A stretch of DNA of 64,000 bases from Leeuwenhoekiella aestuarii (GCF_004104055.1 NZ_QOVJ01000008.1:62001-126000), one strand, 5' to 3'. Counted from the first letter of the stretch, positions 24,442 through 34,302 are shown. Numbers and translations are program-made. The notes: generated by a model from the letters alone, not told the origin.

Positions 24442-25434
24442 TTACAATGTTTGTATTAATTGAGAATATTGCTCAACCATAATTTCCATTCTAAATTTTT
24501 TCAGAAAAAGTTCTCTACTGCGCTCACTCATAAGATCGTATTGATTTTTTTCGATTGAATTTAAATTATTAAGCTGTTCAGCCAAGCTATCCCAATTTTC
24601 TATTAGTTCTATTCCATTATAACCAGGTATACCTATTTCAAGGTTTCCCCCTACATCATTAGCTATAATTGGCTTTTTACACATTATACCTTCTAATAAA
24701 GATAACGGTAACCCTTCTTGCTCAGAAAATAGCATAATGTAATCGTAATTTACTATTCTATATTCCAGGTCCTCAACAAAACCCAACGCTATAAAATTGA
24801 TCGAATTAACGCATAACTCTTGTAAATCTTTAAAATCATCCCCTGTCCCCGCAAAATGGATTTGGATATTATGATCCAGCTTACCTTTTAGTGCTTCAAC
24901 TACTCTAAGTTGCCTTTTAACTGAGTTTACACGCGCAGGATATAAAATCCGTATTGTATCATCCTCTTTATAAATCCTTTCTAAATTTTCGCTTTTATAA
25001 TGATCTACAATTCCATTGTAAATTAAATGGATGTTTTTTTTTTCTACATTAAAATAGTCTATCAAATTAACTGTAACTTTTTTTGATATAGACACAATCA
25101 CTTCTGGCAGAAAAGTCAACAAATTATATGTGTTATAAACATTGTGTGATACATAAATAATCTTTGAATTTAGGAAAAGTACCTTATTCAATAAAACAAT
25201 TAATGGTATAACATTTCTTGCATGAACAATAATTAGCTTATTCCGTAACACCTTAATACTGAATTTTTTATACTCATCTGCTTCAATTGCATATTTAGGG
25301 TGTAGTTTGCCAAAATCCTGGAAACCAACAATTTCACAATCATAATCACTTTTCAAGCCATTGTGCAAATCCATAAGTACCTTTTGTGCGCCTCCGTACC
25401 TGCTCAGATTGGTTGTTATTGAAATAATATTCAT
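24442..25434 (-). CDS. Family 4 glycosyltransferase
   Basis: A 330-aa GT-B enzyme. An N-terminal acceptor domain begins NLSRYGGAQKVLMDL. The C-terminal donor domain carries ILYPARVNSVKRQLRVVEAL and the EX7E-type motif EQEGLPLSLLEG, followed by KPIIANDVGGN. It transfers a sugar with retention of configuration to the growing repeat unit. It is 5 bp upstream of the Alg14-like gene and one base from the acetyltransferase gene, so firmly within the operon. Substrate unknown. Confidence 0.88.
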   Translation of the reverse strand: MNIISITTNLSRYGGAQKVLMDLHNGLKSDYDCEIVGFQDFGKLHPKYAIEADEYKKFSIKVLRNKLIIVHARNVIPLIVLLNKVLFLNSKIIYVSHNVYNTYNLLTFLPEVIVSISKKVTVNLIDYFNVEKKNIHLIYNGIVDHYKSENLERIYKEDDTIRILYPARVNSVKRQLRVVEALKGKLDHNIQIHFAGTGDDFKDLQELCVNSINFIALGFVEDLEYRIVNYDYIMLFSEQEGLPLSLLEGIMCKKPIIANDVGGNLEIGIPGYNGIELIENWDSLAEQLNNLNSIEKNQYDLMSERSRELFLKKFRMEIMVEQYSQLIQTL

Positions 25435-25435
25435 T

Positions 25436-25945
25436 TTATTTTTTTAAAATTTTATTTATCCCCACAACTATTGAATTTTCAGGAACACTCTTAGTAACCA
25501 CTGTATTGGTTCCAACAATTGTATTTTCCCCGATCACTACGGGCCCTAAAACAGCAGAATTAATACCTATAATACTTCCATTCATAATAATCGGTTGAGA
25601 AAATTTTTCTCCATCATAAACAGATTCTTTACCTTGATTCCCTCCTAAGGTTGCACCCTGATATATTTTGAAATCCCCTTTTGACATCACATACCGGCCA
25701 ATAACGATACCGGTACCGTGGAGAATTACAACTCCTCCCTTTAAACGAGCTCCCGGGTCTATATCTATAGAAAAAAAAATCCTATTTATAAACCAAAAAA
25801 TTTTACTTAAAGGAGTTAAATGCCATTTATAAAGTAAATGACTTATTCGAAAAATCATTAAACAATATAAATGGATTTTAAAAAAAGGTTTTAAACTACT
25901 TTCATCATGCTTAGCATATGCTTTATAATCATCTATTAAAGACAT
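25436..25945 (-). CDS. Serine acetyltransferase-like O-acetyltransferase
   Basis: A 169-aa left-handed beta-helix protein of the CysE-like group. The motifs PGARLKGGVVILHGTGIVIG, YQGATLGGNQGK, IGINSAVLGPVVIG and VPENSIVVG form the hexapeptide repeats, and the likely catalytic His lies in VILHGTG. The short N-terminus lacks the full serine acetyltransferase helical domain, which points to sugar O-acetylation. It overlaps the next GT4 gene by one base. Confidence 0.85.
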   Translation of the reverse strand: MSLIDDYKAYAKHDESSLKPFFKIHLYCLMIFRISHLLYKWHLTPLSKIFWFINRIFFSIDIDPGARLKGGVVILHGTGIVIGRYVMSKGDFKIYQGATLGGNQGKESVYDGEKFSQPIIMNGSIIGINSAVLGPVVIGENTIVGTNTVVTKSVPENSIVVGINKILKK

Positions 25946-27054
25946 TATCTTAAATCATTAAAATATTTAATATACTTAGCAGCTATAGATTCGATACTAA
26001 TTTCTCTTTTCACAAAATGATTGAGATTAGACTTCATCTCCGCATACTCACTCTTATTTAATTCTAATGCATTAGCCATACTGGAGGCTAAAGAAACAGC
26101 TGAATTACATTCAAATAAAAAACCGGTTTCTGTATCTATAATATATTCCTTAAAACCTTCTAAATTTGATGCTATTACCGGAAGTCCATAGTTATAAGAA
26201 GTCAAAAGAACTCCACTTTGAGTTACATCTTTATAGGGTAAAACTAAGAAATGTGATCTATTCATAATTTCGCCAATTTCATGATCTTTTAACGTCCTAA
26301 TATGCACCTCAAAGTCCAAAGGATTATTAATTTTAACTTTATTTTTGTCCCAAGAAGAGTCAGCAGCTTTACCGGCAATAATTACTCTAAAGTTCTTTTG
26401 AGTTTTATTCAATATATTAACAGCTTCGATAAGTATATCAATACCTTTATTCTCTCTAATCAAACCAAAAAACAAAAATGTGAATTGTTCTTTTTCCACC
26501 AAAGAACTCATTGGATCTCCAAATGATTTCAAGGCTAATGGCGCCAATAGAACATTTTTATTAATATTAGATTTTTTCTGATGAAAAATTTCCAGTTGAC
26601 TTTTAGAAAAAAGGTGAATATTTTGGTATTTACGCATTAGAAAATTATAATAGAATGCCCGTATACCCTTATTTTTCATTTTATGATGTTGAATTACATC
26701 ATGTATTGCAATTATAAATTTTCTTTTATTTAGAAAAAGAGATGTAAAAAAATGCATATATGGAACACCCAGATAACTATCATATATATATTCCGGGTTA
26801 AGTTTCCTTAAAAAATTCAGAACTTTTAAATGAAAAAAAAGTGTTGTTGGATTTTTTAATTTAGTAGTTTGCTTAAAAACAAAAAGTTTAATATTATTTT
26901 CTTTACTTATTTTTATAAGGTCCTTTTCTTCAAACCAGCCATAACCTTTTAAAACTACCACCCACGTAAAATCAAAATTTGGATGAATTTTTTTTACAAT
27001 TGGCAGATCTACATCTAACAAGTCCTCACCTGTTAAAAAAATTAATTTCTTCAT
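25945..27054 (-). CDS. Family 4 glycosyltransferase
   Basis: A 369-aa GT-B fold protein. The donor half contains LFFGLIRENKGIDILIEAV, RVIIAGKAAD, a HFLVLPYKDVTQSG acceptor-loop segment and SYNYGLPVIASNLEGFKE. The classic EX7E is present in altered form (Q-S-G-V-L variant), as in many capsule GT4 enzymes. AT-rich like its neighbours. It adds one sugar of the repeat unit; donor and linkage unknown. Confidence 0.85.
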   Translation of the reverse strand: MKKLIFLTGEDLLDVDLPIVKKIHPNFDFTWVVVLKGYGWFEEKDLIKISKENNIKLFVFKQTTKLKNPTTLFFHLKVLNFLRKLNPEYIYDSYLGVPYMHFFTSLFLNKRKFIIAIHDVIQHHKMKNKGIRAFYYNFLMRKYQNIHLFSKSQLEIFHQKKSNINKNVLLAPLALKSFGDPMSSLVEKEQFTFLFFGLIRENKGIDILIEAVNILNKTQKNFRVIIAGKAADSSWDKNKVKINNPLDFEVHIRTLKDHEIGEIMNRSHFLVLPYKDVTQSGVLLTSYNYGLPVIASNLEGFKEYIIDTETGFLFECNSAVSLASSMANALELNKSEYAEMKSNLNHFVKREISIESIAAKYIKYFNDLR

Positions 27055-27063
27055 TGATACTTC

Positions 27064-28008
27064 CTAATTGTTTAAAGCGTTAGAGTTTTTCAATCTCTTA
27101 AATAACCGATGCACATACATATAGCAAACAGCAAAACCTGTTAATTTTGAATTTACCTTTGACGTGAATGATTTTATATTTGTTTTAAAATCAACCCAAG
27201 GCACCACACCGTTATAAGCTTTTGTGTTATTTAAAAAGGATTTTATCAAATAGCGATCACTTATCATCTCCTCAGATAAAAAATTTCTTACCCACAAGTA
27301 ATAAGTACTTGATGCTTGGATCTTACGCAAGGACATTTTAATGTCTTTGGTATTTGGGGAAATATTGAGACTACTTTTCCTCCAATAGACTAGAGCTTCT
27401 GGGATTGTATATATTAAACTACCTTTAGCCAGCTTGATCCAGGTTGCGTGATCACTTGCCCACGCTAAATCAAAATTCTGGAACCTCCCCGCTTTAAGAA
27501 AACTTTGCTTATTAAAAATAAATTCGACAACAAAACTTATCAACTCGTTAGACGAGCGTTTTTTAAAAAATTCTAAGCTCGATAAAGTTTTAGGAAACAA
27601 TGGCAGTTGCCTTATTACTTTGCCATCTTCATCTATTGAATTAATATCAAAATGGTATAAATAATCTTGACCATCTGTTTGTTTTAATATTTTATAAAAA
27701 TTTTCAACACAATTGGCACTCATTATATCGTCATCAGAAAATAACCACACCCACTCCTCATCGCCAACTAAATCTATACAGCGCTCCCATTGAGCTACAA
27801 GATCCTGTCCTCCAAGATTTTTCTCAAATCGCTTATAAACGATATCGATGGTATTCGAAAACTGTTGTACTAAATCCTTTAACTCATAGGGACTGCAATC
27901 ATCTCCTATATAAACTTTAAAATCTTTACAGGTTTGATTTGAAATGGATTCAAGAGCTTTCTCGAAGAATTGAATCTTATAAGCAGGGATAACTATTGCT
28001 AAAGACAT
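27064..28008 (-). CDS. Family 2 glycosyltransferase
   Basis: A 314-aa GT-A enzyme. It has an N-terminal nucleotide-binding fold (SLAIVIPAYKI, YIGDDCSPYE) and the metal-binding DxD-type SDDD in WVWLFSDDDIMS. A C-terminal region with WASDHATWIKLAKG probably carries the catalytic base. Inverting transfer to the lipid-linked intermediate is expected. Overlaps the start of the polymerase-like gene by one base in the operon. Confidence 0.88.
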   Translation of the reverse strand: MSLAIVIPAYKIQFFEKALESISNQTCKDFKVYIGDDCSPYELKDLVQQFSNTIDIVYKRFEKNLGGQDLVAQWERCIDLVGDEEWVWLFSDDDIMSANCVENFYKILKQTDGQDYLYHFDINSIDEDGKVIRQLPLFPKTLSSLEFFKKRSSNELISFVVEFIFNKQSFLKAGRFQNFDLAWASDHATWIKLAKGSLIYTIPEALVYWRKSSLNISPNTKDIKMSLRKIQASSTYYLWVRNFLSEEMISDRYLIKSFLNNTKAYNGVVPWVDFKTNIKSFTSKVNSKLTGFAVCYMYVHRLFKRLKNSNALNN

Positions 28009-29198
28009 TAAATTGTTTTAAGAGAATTTGTAGATTTATCTGTCATATAAGCTAAAATAGCAAAAAAGGGGATTGCGGTATAATTGTCAAAGTAAACACT
28101 TAAGGGTGTAGTTACTAATATGGCTAAATAAATTGCTTTGAGATAATTATTAGATATATAGTTAACAAGCATTCCCTTTATTACAAAATAAAAAGTACTT
28201 ATTACGTAAAATATACCGTACAAATTATAAACCCCTATTATTCCTACATCAACTCTAAACAAGCCAGCTTCCTCGTAATAAGTCACCTCTTTGCCATAAT
28301 CAGTGTTATCATAATAATTCATACCGTTACCTACAAGCCTAGACATCCAATCATCTGGCCAATATTCGTTTAGATAAAAATTAGCGGCAAGTAGCCTTAT
28401 ATTATCCTCAGATAGATCTTCTTGAGTCATCTTGATGAACCTGCCAAATAACGTTTCACTAAAAAATACTCCCAAGGCAATTACAATAGTTGTCAAAAGT
28501 ATTGCATATCCTTTTTGATTTTTATTTGAGATAAAAATGATATAACCTACAGCTATAATAGCACTAGCCAAAAACTGCCTGGTACCAAAATAATATAAAC
28601 CTATCATTCCAATAAGAAAAAAAAGACCGTTTCTGAGTTTATGATCTTTACTTGTATTAAACCTATAAAAAAAATAAATAGCTAAAAAAATGCCGTAATG
28701 ATGACGAAAAGCCATAAACCGATAAATCCCGGCTCTTAACAGTTGACGTGTTTCTTCATCCCTAGAGTAAAAAAAATAAATAGGATAAGTGAATTGTTGT
28801 ATAATCGTTACTAAAGCCCATATAAAACCAACCACTACTAATAACTTGATGAGTCGCTTTAATGGAAATTTAAAATAATGAAGTACAAAATACAATAACC
28901 ACAAAAAATTCAATCGTAGAGCCAAGAGAGAGGCTAAGAAAGACTGCTCATGATAAATATAAGATCCTATTGTACTTATTAGCGGAAGCGCAATAAAAAG
29001 AAGCACAGGCCTTTTGAAGGGTTGTTTACCTATTTTTTTTCCTTTAGCGAAAAAATGAAAAGATATAAAGAACAATAAGGCAACCAAACCTATACTGAGC
29101 AAATTGTAAATTATACTCGGTATTGGCTGAAATGACCACAATCGGATAGAAATCAAAATAGTGACCATTATAAATAAATACTGCAATCGCTCCTTCAC
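28008..29198 (-). CDS. O-antigen polymerase/ligase-like membrane protein (Wzy)
   Basis: A 396-aa protein with about ten to eleven predicted helices and one larger periplasmic loop (about 255-315, with WMSRLVGNGMNYYDN), the topology of Wzy/WaaL proteins. Sequence similarity among Wzy proteins is weak, so the call rests on topology and on its place directly beside the Wzx-like flippase. It would polymerise repeat units in the periplasm. Confidence 0.75.
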   Translation of the reverse strand: MKERLQYLFIMVTILISIRLWSFQPIPSIIYNLLSIGLVALLFFISFHFFAKGKKIGKQPFKRPVLLFIALPLISTIGSYIYHEQSFLASLLALRLNFLWLLYFVLHYFKFPLKRLIKLLVVVGFIWALVTIIQQFTYPIYFFYSRDEETRQLLRAGIYRFMAFRHHYGIFLAIYFFYRFNTSKDHKLRNGLFFLIGMIGLYYFGTRQFLASAIIAVGYIIFISNKNQKGYAILLTTIVIALGVFFSETLFGRFIKMTQEDLSEDNIRLLAANFYLNEYWPDDWMSRLVGNGMNYYDNTDYGKEVTYYEEAGLFRVDVGIIGVYNLYGIFYVISTFYFVIKGMLVNYISNNYLKAIYLAILVTTPLSVYFDNYTAIPFFAILAYMTDKSTNSLKTI

Positions 29199-30718
29199 TA
29201 TCTCTTTTTTAATAATTTTTGTATTAAAGATTTAAATTCGTTTACCCTTATAGTAAATATTAGGGTGAAACTCAAATAAATCACTGCAAATACGATAGCC
29301 ATTATAGTAATTGAAAGTAATGCATTCTCAATAATAAAATACACTCTAAATAATTCAGTTAATAAATAACTAATCACACCAACGGCTAATGATGGAAGAA
29401 AGGCATTGATAAATATTTTACGAGCCTCTAATTTTAAAACAAAAGGTATATAATAAAAATAATATGCAGATATCACTAATATAACATATGCTAAATACCC
29501 AATTACAGCAGCTCCTACATTAAGAGTATTGGCAAAAAATATGGTAATAGGTATTGTAATGATACAGGCAATACCAGAAGATATTACTAGAAACCGCGTT
29601 TTTCCTGATGCCAAAATCAAGCTAGCGACTGGTGAATTGTGCATTGCAATATACACGGTAACAAGCCACAATTGCAACCATATCGTTAAATGAGTATATT
29701 CAGGACCTACATAAATGTTTAACAATTCTTCTGCACTTGCTATAAGTCCAAAAACTACCAAGCCTAAAAATGCCGATATGTATTTGGTACCTGTAAAGAT
29801 GGTATTTTGAATTCTTAAAGTATCGTTACTTGCATAAAGCTTTGATGCATGGGGTAAAAGAGTTTGAATAAAAACACCTCCAAAAGCGATGACTATAGCC
29901 GTTATCGTCTGGATTACTCTATATTCTGTCAAAACTTCCACTCCTTTTGAAGCAAATCTGCCCAGTAATATGGGGCGTAGATTATCTGCTGAGAATTGAA
30001 AAAATCCCATAGCAAATATAGCAAGGCTGTAATTGAGAATGATTTTAAAATCTGCAGCAAACCAACGGGGTACAAGTAATTTGGTAAGCGGTATTCCAAA
30101 AATCCTTAGTTTGTGAATATTTAAAGGAATCACCACCATTGTAGCCAAAATATATAATAAAAAATAAGTTGGCAAAGAGAGTTTAAAATAAATCGCGCAT
30201 ACAGCGGTACCAAAAATAAATACACTACTAATTATATTGGTTTTGTTGACCCAGGCAATTTGATCGTTAGCGATTAATAGTTGTTTTACCACACTCGAAG
30301 TCCAGTTAAAAACAGTACTGAAGGCCAAGATGAACATGAGGTATTTAAAAATTAATACTTGCGATTCATCAATTGAAAAAAAGAACTCTGAATAGATACC
30401 TAATAAAATAAATATAATAGTATTTAGCAGCCCTATACCTCCATAAAAAACTATACTCGACCGAGATACATTTGATATTTTATCCCATTTTTTTTCTACT
30501 ATCCACATGGAAAAAAAACGAATAGAGCCTATATTCATTCCCATATCCATTAACCGCAAATAGGCATTAAGTGAAAAGGCTAGTGAGATCAAGCCATAAT
30601 CACCCTTGCCAAAATACCCAATGAGCATGGGGATGGTAAAAAACTTAGCAAGCGCATCTATTAATTTTGACAAAATTCCCAATAAGGAATCAGAAATAAG
30701 TCTTGAGTTTCCTTGCAT
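29198..30718 (-). CDS. Wzx-type polysaccharide flippase
   Basis: A 506-aa MATE-like transporter with 12 to 14 predicted helices. The N-terminal segment (LIDALAKFFTIPMLIGYFGKG DYGLISLAFS region, residues about 16-50) is typical of the Polysacc_synt/RfbX family. It moves undecaprenyl-linked repeat units across the inner membrane. It overlaps the polymerase-like gene by one base, a common Wzx-Wzy arrangement. Confidence 0.88.
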   Translation of the reverse strand: MQGNSRLISDSLLGILSKLIDALAKFFTIPMLIGYFGKGDYGLISLAFSLNAYLRLMDMGMNIGSIRFFSMWIVEKKWDKISNVSRSSIVFYGGIGLLNTIIFILLGIYSEFFFSIDESQVLIFKYLMFILAFSTVFNWTSSVVKQLLIANDQIAWVNKTNIISSVFIFGTAVCAIYFKLSLPTYFLLYILATMVVIPLNIHKLRIFGIPLTKLLVPRWFAADFKIILNYSLAIFAMGFFQFSADNLRPILLGRFASKGVEVLTEYRVIQTITAIVIAFGGVFIQTLLPHASKLYASNDTLRIQNTIFTGTKYISAFLGLVVFGLIASAEELLNIYVGPEYTHLTIWLQLWLVTVYIAMHNSPVASLILASGKTRFLVISSGIACIITIPITIFFANTLNVGAAVIGYLAYVILVISAYYFYYIPFVLKLEARKIFINAFLPSLAVGVISYLLTELFRVYFIIENALLSITIMAIVFAVIYLSFTLIFTIRVNEFKSLIQKLLKKR

Positions 30719-30723
30719 AGACC

Positions 30724-31926
30724 TTACTGTTTAAATAAACGTCTGGCGGTACCTAAAAACTCTTTGGCAACTTGCTTAGGAGACTCATATCGTAAGTTGG
30801 AATATATATTAAGATTTTTAAATTTTAGAGGGAGTTTGCCCTTGTATAAATTATAAGCTAGTATTCTGGCCGCAACTTTGCGTCTCCTCTGGTATTGATA
30901 AGGCTGCATTATGGCAATTTTCCCATCATCTATCTCGGTCATCGAAACGGCCTGGAATTGAAGAGCTTGCTCAACTAATTTTTGACCAGCTTGTGTTCTT
31001 ACCATTACTAGACTTTTCCCATCTTTTTCATCAAAATCTGGGTAACCGTCGTTTGTTTCCCAGGCATCTCCTACAGCAATATCTGCTTGAAGACCTATAC
31101 CATCAGGACAGATTTTACACCTGAAGTTCAAATGCCTGTTTAAGGTACTCCCCCAAGAGTCATTATATGTACGTTTATATGCTTTACCCTCTTTATCTTC
31201 AAACGAGAAATAACCCGGCCATCCACTTCCTCGGTAAACCAAATTTTTTACGGGTCTCTGGGCATTAAATTCATCTACAATTTGAGAAGTTCCAGTAAAC
31301 GAGGGTTGTCCGGCGCAAAGAATTGATACAGTAAGTTTAAATCTGTCTTTAAACTGAGGATATTGAGCTAGAAAATTTTTCAACCCCGAAATATCGCAAG
31401 GTTTTCCAATAAAGAGATAGTTGTCATTTGATCCATTCAATAAATCAAAAATCTTGTCAAAAATTAAAGCCGGAGCATATCTAGAAGAAGCACATTTTAA
31501 AACATCAGCCCTACTTTTTGAAACCTTCAGTTCATTACGCTCATAATCGTTTATATCCCCACCAACTTGCAATACGCTATCAACAAGGTTATGTTCTAAA
31601 ACAAAAACACTCAACCCACTAATAAATCCACCTGAGGAACCTGCGTATCGTATTTCTTTATCATTAGAAAAACCACTGTACGTTTTCAACAATTTACCCC
31701 ATATCCTATCTTCATAAGCATATGAATCTTCATTAATTATATTTTTTCCTGGGCATATTGCGTCTATAATATCCTCGCCTTCAGGTTGGATCTGTTTTAC
31801 TTCAGGCTTGTAAAATCCAGTTTGATCCAATTTCATTTGGACATTCTCTTTGCCACAAACGCTTTCACATAGTCCACATCCGATACACAAGTTATCTTTT
31901 ACGATCGTTTCTATTTTAGACTTCAT
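30724..31926 (-). CDS. FrhB-like iron-sulfur oxidoreductase of polysaccharide locus
   Basis: A 400-aa protein. An N-terminal ferredoxin-like 4Fe-4S motif (Cys14, 17, 20, 24 in CIGCGLCESVCG) and a further ICPGK are followed by the F420 hydrogenase/dehydrogenase beta-subunit domains (YAGSSGGFISGL, FIGKPCDISGLKN, CRGSGWPG-like segment, CKICPDGIGLQADIAVGD). Such proteins recur beside pyruvyl transferases in exopolysaccharide loci; their reaction is not established to my knowledge. The gene overlaps the pyruvyl transferase by 4 bp. A flavin/Fe-S redox step on a nucleotide or lipid-linked sugar is inferred. Confidence 0.85.
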   Translation of the reverse strand: MKSKIETIVKDNLCIGCGLCESVCGKENVQMKLDQTGFYKPEVKQIQPEGEDIIDAICPGKNIINEDSYAYEDRIWGKLLKTYSGFSNDKEIRYAGSSGGFISGLSVFVLEHNLVDSVLQVGGDINDYERNELKVSKSRADVLKCASSRYAPALIFDKIFDLLNGSNDNYLFIGKPCDISGLKNFLAQYPQFKDRFKLTVSILCAGQPSFTGTSQIVDEFNAQRPVKNLVYRGSGWPGYFSFEDKEGKAYKRTYNDSWGSTLNRHLNFRCKICPDGIGLQADIAVGDAWETNDGYPDFDEKDGKSLVMVRTQAGQKLVEQALQFQAVSMTEIDDGKIAIMQPYQYQRRRKVAARILAYNLYKGKLPLKFKNLNIYSNLRYESPKQVAKEFLGTARRLFKQ

Positions 31927-33134
31927 AAAGATTTTTTAACCACCAGTGATAGTATTTTTTTCAATTCTGTAAGACGTGGGGCTACAATTTCAGATAGACC
32001 CTTTTGTACAGCTGCTTTCAATGTTTCTCTATCATTGAATCCATCAAGTATTTCATTCATTACTTGCTGCTCATCTGTATTCACACAATCCCCCATATAG
32101 TTGTAAGCTAGGGTATCTACAAACAAACCGTTAAACTTCCGACTGTAAGCCATTGGTACTACAGGAACCCCGGTTGCATAGGCTGCTATACATGAGTGCA
32201 TACGCCCGCCTGAGAAAAAGTCTAAACCACCTATATATCCTTTTGCTTCTATAGGATTTTCAAAACGTGGAGCCAATATTGCCTGAGGATAATCTTTGAT
32301 GATTGCTTCAGAAACTTGATAATCATCTTCAACAGGGTGATCTTTAGGTACAACATGAGGTACGATATGTACCTGAACACTATCTAATGCTGTAAAATAA
32401 TCTAAAAAGTTTAAGATTAACTTTTTATAATCTGATTGCAAATTAAATTGATTATCCTTCGTGTATCCGCCATTCCATAATAAACCTGATATATTGAGGC
32501 CGACGTGAATTTTATCGGTTGAGAAAAATTGTCTATCATAAGGCATGTAGAAAGCAACGTCAATGCTTTCTGCCAGCATAGATTCAGGTAAAAACTTTTG
32601 AGTATATGCATAACTCTGTCGATCACGACTTATAACCATTTCGAGTTTTTGCATTGCTTTAAAAGCAGCTTTCTCGTGCACTTCTTTGTTAAAAGGCCCT
32701 ATTGTTTGCGGCAAAAGAACCTGCTTACGTCCAAGTAAAGAAAAAAATCTTTTACTATTTAGGATATTCCAAAAGCGTTTATCCCCATAAATATCGGTAA
32801 AACTATCTCCTTCTGCTATATCAAAAATAAGATCATAGCTCAGAATACGACTGGTCTTAAACCGATTTGGAAATAAAACGAGTTTAATCAATGATTTGAG
32901 TTTGAAAAAATTCATTCCATAAACGGTACTAAAATGAATTTTCTTTCCATTGACCTCTATATGATCCTGACCTACTTGAGAAGTACCAAAAAAATGTAAA
33001 TCAGCTTCAATATTATCTTCCTGAAGTACATCATTTAATAAAGCCAGTGCCGAATAAGCTAATGCCCCTACTCCCAGATTTTTATTATATGGATTAGCCC
33101 AAACAATAGCTATTTGCTTCTTTTTATTTCCCAT
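31923..33134 (-). CDS. Polysaccharide pyruvyl transferase family protein
   Basis: A 403-aa protein of the CsaB/WcaK-like family. N-terminal IAIVWANPYNKNLGVGALAY and the C-terminal hallmark FFSGGRMHSCIAAYATGVP followed by VPMAYSRKFNGLF are clear. It uses phosphoenolpyruvate to add a ketal-linked pyruvate, giving the polymer acidity. The ATG at 33134 is chosen. A reading 13 codons longer would overlap the acetyltransferase gene by 29 bp and adds a non-conserved head. It overlaps the FrhB-like gene, supporting joint function. Confidence 0.88.
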   Translation of the reverse strand: MGNKKKQIAIVWANPYNKNLGVGALAYSALALLNDVLQEDNIEADLHFFGTSQVGQDHIEVNGKKIHFSTVYGMNFFKLKSLIKLVLFPNRFKTSRILSYDLIFDIAEGDSFTDIYGDKRFWNILNSKRFFSLLGRKQVLLPQTIGPFNKEVHEKAAFKAMQKLEMVISRDRQSYAYTQKFLPESMLAESIDVAFYMPYDRQFFSTDKIHVGLNISGLLWNGGYTKDNQFNLQSDYKKLILNFLDYFTALDSVQVHIVPHVVPKDHPVEDDYQVSEAIIKDYPQAILAPRFENPIEAKGYIGGLDFFSGGRMHSCIAAYATGVPVVPMAYSRKFNGLFVDTLAYNYMGDCVNTDEQQVMNEILDGFNDRETLKAAVQKGLSEIVAPRLTELKKILSLVVKKSL

Positions 33135-33144
33135 TTTAATTATT

Positions 33145-33765
33145 TCAGTTAATAAGTTTAGATAAGTAATCAATTTTATTTACAAGTTCATCCCTTTCTA
33201 ATTCCCACCACTTGGAGGATTCCAATTTTTCTATTTCATTTTGATTAAATCTCATACCAATTTTTTTAGCTGGATTTCCTACCACAATTGAATAGGGTTC
33301 AACATCTTTTGTAACTACACTAGATGCTCCTACAATAGCGCCATTCCCAATTGAATTTACATTAGGTAAAATGGTGGAAAACTCACCAAGCCAAACATCA
33401 TGACCTATTACTAATTTAGGCCTATCCAAAAGATCTTTTTCCACATATCCTGCTAAAGGATTATAGAGCAAAGGATGAGTTGTGAAATTTCTAAGTGGGT
33501 GGTTAGCCCTATGTATTCTAATAGTGGGCGCAATTGAACACCAGTTACCAAATTCTACTTGTGCGGGTATATTATTATTCGTTTTATCGAAACAACCTCC
33601 ATAACTTCCATACCCAACTAAAACACCATATTTTTCATAATAGATTTTCCTCAATGACTTGGAATACATTTGACCTCCTTCTAATCTTGTTATCTTTCTG
33701 AGTATATAAGGTCTGAATTTTTTAAATGAATTTCTATAGAAAAACAGAAGTATCTTTATTTTCAT
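33145..33765 (-). CDS. CatB-like hexapeptide O-acetyltransferase
   Basis: A 206-aa left-handed beta-helix acyltransferase. The motif series VEFGNWCSIAPTIRIHRANHPL, LVIGHDVWLGEFSTILPN, IGNGAIVGASSVVT and YSIVVGNPAKKIGMRF is typical of the xenobiotic/sugar acetyltransferase (CatB) group, with the catalytic His in RIHRANHP. It probably O-acetylates a repeat-unit sugar. It is 6 bp after the rfbC stop in the operon. This gene is AT-rich whereas rfbC and the genes before it are less so, so the composition boundary of the variable core lies here. Confidence 0.85.
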   Translation of the reverse strand: MKIKILLFFYRNSFKKFRPYILRKITRLEGGQMYSKSLRKIYYEKYGVLVGYGSYGGCFDKTNNNIPAQVEFGNWCSIAPTIRIHRANHPLRNFTTHPLLYNPLAGYVEKDLLDRPKLVIGHDVWLGEFSTILPNVNSIGNGAIVGASSVVTKDVEPYSIVVGNPAKKIGMRFNQNEIEKLESSKWWELERDELVNKIDYLSKLIN

Positions 33766-33771
33766 ATTAAA

Positions 33772-34302
33772 TCATAGATTACTTAAGACCAAATCTTTTT
33801 CAGAAACCTGTATGTGGTCATTAGGAAGTTGCCAATCAATATTTAAAGTAGGATCGTCATAGCGGATTCCACCTTCTGAAGCTTTATGGTAAAAATTATC
33901 ACACTTATACGCAAAAACAGCTGTTTTACTCAAAACGGAGAACCCATGACCAAAACCCCGGGGCACAAACAACTGCTTCTTGTTTTCAGCGCTGAGTTCT
34001 ACTGCAATATATTGTCCATAGGTAGGTGATTCCTTGCGTAAATCTACCGCGACGTCTAGAACTGTACCTGCTATAACCCGTACGAGTTTGGCTTGCGCAT
34101 AAGCGCCTTGTTGAAAATGAATCCCGCGTACCACCCCATATTGAGAATAAGATTGGTTATCCTGTACAAAGTTTACCGGATACCCTATAGCTTGTTCAAA
34201 GCTATCCCTGTTAAAACTTTCAAAAAAATAACCCCGTTCATCTTCAAAAACACGAGGCTCTAGGATAAAGCAGCCCTTTAATGCTGTTTCTGTTGTTTGC
34301 AT
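33772..34302 (-). CDS. rfbC: dTDP-4-dehydrorhamnose 3,5-epimerase
   Basis: A 176-aa cupin enzyme. GCFILEPRVFEDERGYFFES, QDNQSYS, GVVRGIHFQQG (catalytic His) and LFVPRGFGHGFSVL are conserved. It performs the third step of dTDP-L-rhamnose synthesis. The ATG at 34302 fits the family length and lies 7 bp after rfbA. A 40-residue longer reading would run into rfbA. Confidence 0.95.
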   Translation of the reverse strand: MQTTETALKGCFILEPRVFEDERGYFFESFNRDSFEQAIGYPVNFVQDNQSYSQYGVVRGIHFQQGAYAQAKLVRVIAGTVLDVAVDLRKESPTYGQYIAVELSAENKKQLFVPRGFGHGFSVLSKTAVFAYKCDNFYHKASEGGIRYDDPTLNIDWQLPNDHIQVSEKDLVLSNL

